In this document: piece after piece, positions 13,330 through 16,051 of the stretch
Layout: each line of letters opens with the position of its first letter
Numbering within the stretch: position 1 is the stretch's first letter
Source: Bryobacterales bacterium
Lineage (GTDB): Bacteria > Acidobacteriota > Terriglobia > Bryobacterales > Bryobacteraceae
Direction: 5' to 3'
DNA: 16,051 bases
Assembly: GCA_003132865.1 (NCBI GenBank)
Contig: PKYZ01000567.1
Location: 1 to 16,051, forward strand
Notes under the pieces: generated by a model
Told to the model about the DNA's origin: nothing
Database searches by the model: none
What the model saw: only the letters and a program-made list of their open reading frames with translations
Made by a program: the position numbers and the translations under genes

Positions 13330-16051
13330 TCAATGCACTGCTACCTGGCTCAACACGGCCGACGTGCTCGCGCCGAACCTGGCATCCCCGCTATAGGCCG
13401 CGGTGATCGAATGCGTACCCGGCGAGAGAGTCGAAATACTAAGGCGGGCTGACGTCCCGTTCAGCGCGACCATTCCCCCGGGCAGCACGTTCCCGCCATC
13501 GGCGAAGGTCACCGTGCCGCTCGGCGTGGCGAAGGTAGTGCCGCCGATTTGGACCACGGCCTTGAACGTTACCGCTTTACCCGCCTTCGCCGGATTCGCC
13601 GACGATGTCAAAGTAGTTGACGTGGTGGCCGTACTGCCCAACAATACGCTCACCGAGTTGGCGCCAGAGTTGGCCGCCGCGATATCGGTGCGGCCGTCTC
13701 GGTTGAAATCCGCCACCGCCAGAGGGAGCGGCTTGGATCCCACCGGGTATACGACTCGCGCCTGGAACGTCCCATTGCCATTACCAGGCAACACGATCAG
13801 GTCGTTGCCGCCATCGACGGTAGCGATCAGATCGAGGTTCCCGTCGCCATTCATGTCCACCGCCGCGATTCCAACCGGCGCGCCACCAGCGGCATAGTTC
13901 ACCGCTGCCTGGAAGGTGCCATCGCCGTTGCCCAGCAGCACGCCAAGGTTGTTGGAGTTGGTATTTGCCACTACCAAGTCCGGTTTCCGATCGCCGTTGA
14001 AGTCGGCAATCGCCAAGTAGGAAGGCGACGCGCCAACAGAGTAGCTTACGCCCGGCTGAAACGTACCGTCGCCATTACCGAGCAGGATCGTCACGTTGTT
14101 GCTGCCCGCATTCGACACCGCCAGGTCGGCGATCCCATCCCCATTGAAGTCGCCCACCGCCACCGCGTATGGCGATGTCCCAACCGGATAGTTTACCGGG
14201 CTCCGGAATGTGAGATTGCCATTGCCCAAGAGCACGCTCACGTTGTTGGAGCTCTTATTGACCACGGCCACGTCGATCTTGCCGTCCCCATTGAAATCCG
14301 CCACAGCGAGGCGAACCGGCGCGCTCCCGGCGCTGAAGTGCTGAGGGCCCGCGGTGAACGTGCCGTTTCCGTTGCCCCGCAGGACGGTCAGCCGCTTGGA
14401 GGTGGCGCTCACGACGACCAGGTCCGGTATCCCGTCACCGTTGAAGTCGCCAACTGCCACGGCGGTGGTACCGGTATCAACCTTGTAGTTCTGCGCCGTA
14501 GCGAATGTCCCATTGCCATTATTGAGGAGCACGCTGACGCTGTCCGTAGATCCGGAGGCAGTGTCGTAATTGGCCACCGCCAAGTCCGGCCAGCCGTCGA
14601 GGTTAAAGTCGCCGGCAACCATTCCAGACGGGTTCACCCCGACGGTGTAAGTCACGCCAGCCGCGAACGTGGCGCTGGGAACGGCACTTACAACCAAAGG
14701 CTGGGTACTCGAGCCCGCGCTGGCCAGATTCGCGTTGCCCGGGAAGTACGCCCTTAAGCTGTGCGGACCCCCCAATAGGCTGGCCGTGAAGCTCGCGCTG
14801 CCGGAGGCCACCGAAGCAAAGCCCAGCACAGTGGCACCATCGTAGAACACCGCCGTGGCGCCGGTTCCGGGAGCAGGCGCAAGTTGAGCGGAAAGGGTCA
14901 CCGTCTGACCTTGCTGCACTGGACCCGGCGGCACGCGCAGGGTCAGGCTCTCGGGCTCCGCGGCGATGGTGAAACTCTGGCTGACCGGAGGCGCCGCAGC
15001 ATAGGTGGCATTGCCCGGCTGATTCGCCATGATGGTGCAGGATCCCACGCCGGTTAACGTCACCGTGTTGCCGCTCACCGTACATGGCCCCGCGGCCGTG
15101 TAGCTCACCGCCAACCCGGAAGAAGCTGTGGCCGTGACAGGGAACGGCGGATCGCCGTAATTGTGGTTGGGCAGCGGGTTGAAAGCGATGCTTTGCGCCG
15201 CCGGGTTCACTGTCTCGGTCAGCACAGCCGACGTGCCCGCCAGAAACGCCGCATCCCCGCTGTATGCAGCCGTGATCGCATGCGTGCCCACCGCGAGCGA
15301 CGAGGTCGCATATCCGGCCGCGCTGCCGCTCAGACTGACCGTCCCGCCGGGCAGCGCCGTGCCGTTATCGGAGAAGGTCAGCGTTCCCGTAGGCAGGCCG
15401 AAGAAGGGCGCCGCCGGCGTGACCGACCCCGTCAACGTAACAGACTGCCCGGCGTTGCTTGGATTCGGCGAAGAACTGAGCGCCACGCTGGTGGCAGCTT
15501 GCCCGCCCAGCAGCACTACCGCGGTGCTCCCGCCGCCGCCCGTGGCCACCACGTCGGTCCGGCTATCGCCGTTGAAATCCGCCAGGGCCAGAGCCACCGG
15601 GCCACTTCCCGCGCCAAAATTCACGGCCGCCTGGAGCGTGCCGTCCCCATTGCCCAGCAGCACGCCGACATTGCCGCTGCCCGCGTTGGCGGCCACCACA
15701 TCGGCCTGCCCATCGCCGTTGATATCCCCCACCGCTACCGCCTGCGGGTTGGCTCCCGCCGCATAGCTCACCGCCGCCTGGAAGGTCCCGTCCCCGTTGC
15801 CCAGCAGCACGCTCACACTGTTCGCCGCATTGTTCGCCACTACCAAGTCCGGCCGGCCGTCGCCGTTCAGATCGCCCAGTGCAACCGCCTGCGGATTGGC
15901 CCCCACGGCGTAGCTCACCGCCGGCTGGAAGGTCCCATCGCCGTTGCCCAGCAGCACGCTCACCGTCCCATCCACCGCGTTCACCACTGCCAGGTCCGCC
16001 TTGCCATTGCCGGCAAAATCCCCCACCGCCACCGCCGCCTGGAAGGTCCCG
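13330..16051 (-). CDS. Large FG-GAP/VCBS-repeat and Ig-like secreted protein (5' end outside window)
   Basis: The frame is open through the right edge, so the N-terminus, probably with a signal peptide, is missing; just over 900 residues are visible. Order from the N-terminal side: four FG-GAP/VCBS units with calcium-binding DxNGDGxxD motifs (DLNGDGRPDLVV, DINGDGQADVV), an Ig-like domain (VTLTGSVTP to TAAYSGDAAF), a short beta domain (NYGDPPFPVTATASSGLAVS), a second Ig-like domain (QQGQTVTLSAQLAP), then seven more FG-GAP units (DFNGDGIADLAV and similar) and a last Ig-like domain (TFADGG, TAAYSGDARF). Units are about 49 residues, and the seven-unit block fits a seven-bladed beta-propeller. Such proteins are normally exported and act in adhesion, surface layers or polymer binding; no enzymatic domain is visible. 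It is convergent with the CPBP gene, with the IS630 copy inserted between them. Confidence 0.88.
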   Translation of the reverse strand, partial: GTFQAAVAVGDFAGNGKADLAVVNAVDGTVSVLLGNGDGTFQPAVSYAVGANPQAVALGDLNGDGRPDLVVANNAANSVSVLLGNGDGTFQAAVSYAAGANPQAVAVGDINGDGQADVVAANAGSGNVGVLLGNGDGTLQAAVNFGAGSGPVALALADFNGDSRTDVVATGGGGSTAVVLLGGQAATSVALSSSPNPSNAGQSVTLTGSVTPAAPFFGLPTGTLTFSDNGTALPGGTVSLSGSAAGYATSSLAVGTHAITAAYSGDAAFLAGTSAVLTETVNPAAQSIAFNPLPNHNYGDPPFPVTATASSGLAVSYTAAGPCTVSGNTVTLTGVGSCTIMANQPGNATYAAAPPVSQSFTIAAEPESLTLRVPPGPVQQGQTVTLSAQLAPAPGTGATAVFYDGATVLGFASVASGSASFTASLLGGPHSLRAYFPGNANLASAGSSTQPLVVSAVPSATFAAGVTYTVGVNPSGMVAGDFNLDGWPDLAVANYDTASGSTDSVSVLLNNGNGTFATAQNYKVDTGTTAVAVGDFNGDGIPDLVVVSATSKRLTVLRGNGNGTFTAGPQHFSAGSAPVRLAVADFNGDGKIDVAVVNKSSNNVSVLLGNGNLTFRSPVNYPVGTSPYAVAVGDFNGDGIADLAVSNAGSNNVTILLGNGDGTFQPGVSYSVGASPSYLAIADFNGDRKPDLVVANTNSNNLGVLLGNGDGTFQAAVNYAAGGAPVGIAAVDMNGDGNLDLIATVDGGNDLIVLPGNGNGTFQARVVYPVGSKPLPLAVADFNRDGRTDIAAANSGANSVSVLLGSTATTSTTLTSSANPAKAGKAVTFKAVVQIGGTTFATPSGTVTFADGGNVLPGGMVALNGTSARLSISTLSPGTHSITAAYSGDARFGASTSAVLSQVAVH

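Noticed and set aside
13330..16051. Tandem repeats in the VCBS gene considered as a CRISPR-like array
   Set aside because: The repetition is at about 147 bp, degenerate, and fully explained by in-frame FG-GAP protein units.

Overview
This window (roughly 60% G+C by eye) reads like chromosomal DNA of a soil acidobacterium of the Solibacter/Bryobacter type. That assignment is an inference. It rests on a GldF-GldG fusion followed by a DUF4340 gene, a very large CPBP-protease membrane protein, a long FG-GAP/VCBS-plus-Ig secreted protein, and a secreted TonB-domain protein of a kind I associate with that group. No rRNA, tRNA or CRISPR array is visible.

Layout. 1-679 has no convincing gene, only hairpins. 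680-1688 (minus) is a decayed gene: a signal peptide and a TonB C-terminal domain are still readable, but in three frames plus an in-frame amber codon. 1705-2207 (plus) is a mazEF toxin-antitoxin pair whose toxin is cut short and now ends inside a REP-like palindrome. 2297-6958 (plus) is a gliding/ABC-2 type transporter operon: GldA-like ATPase, GldF-GldG fusion permease, and a DUF4340 membrane-anchored partner. 7035-7625 (plus) is a REP-associated tyrosine transposase (RAYT) bracketed by inverted copies of a two-hairpin REP. 7683-8564 (minus) is a fatty-acyl desaturase. 8719-12093 (plus) is a 1124-residue membrane protein made of two copies of one module: the first keeps a full set of CPBP protease residues and the second has lost most of them. 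12168-13289 is an apparently intact IS630-family element. 13330-16051 (minus, running off the window) is a large FG-GAP/VCBS repeat protein.

How it fits together. The transporter genes are tightly coupled (a GTGA overlap between permease and DUF4340) and probably form one complex. The RAYT and its REPs are the main dynamic element. Clear REP copies lie at the broken end of mazF, between gldA and gldFG, and on both sides of the RAYT, with a half-copy in the leader of the CPBP gene. In two cases (mazF and the RAYT) the REP hairpin supplies the stop codon. The left end of the window (TonB pseudogene, truncated mazF) is decaying, while the transporter, desaturase, CPBP and IS630 genes look intact. 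The most interesting items are the REP/RAYT arrangement and the duplicated CPBP protein with an apparently dead second protease domain.
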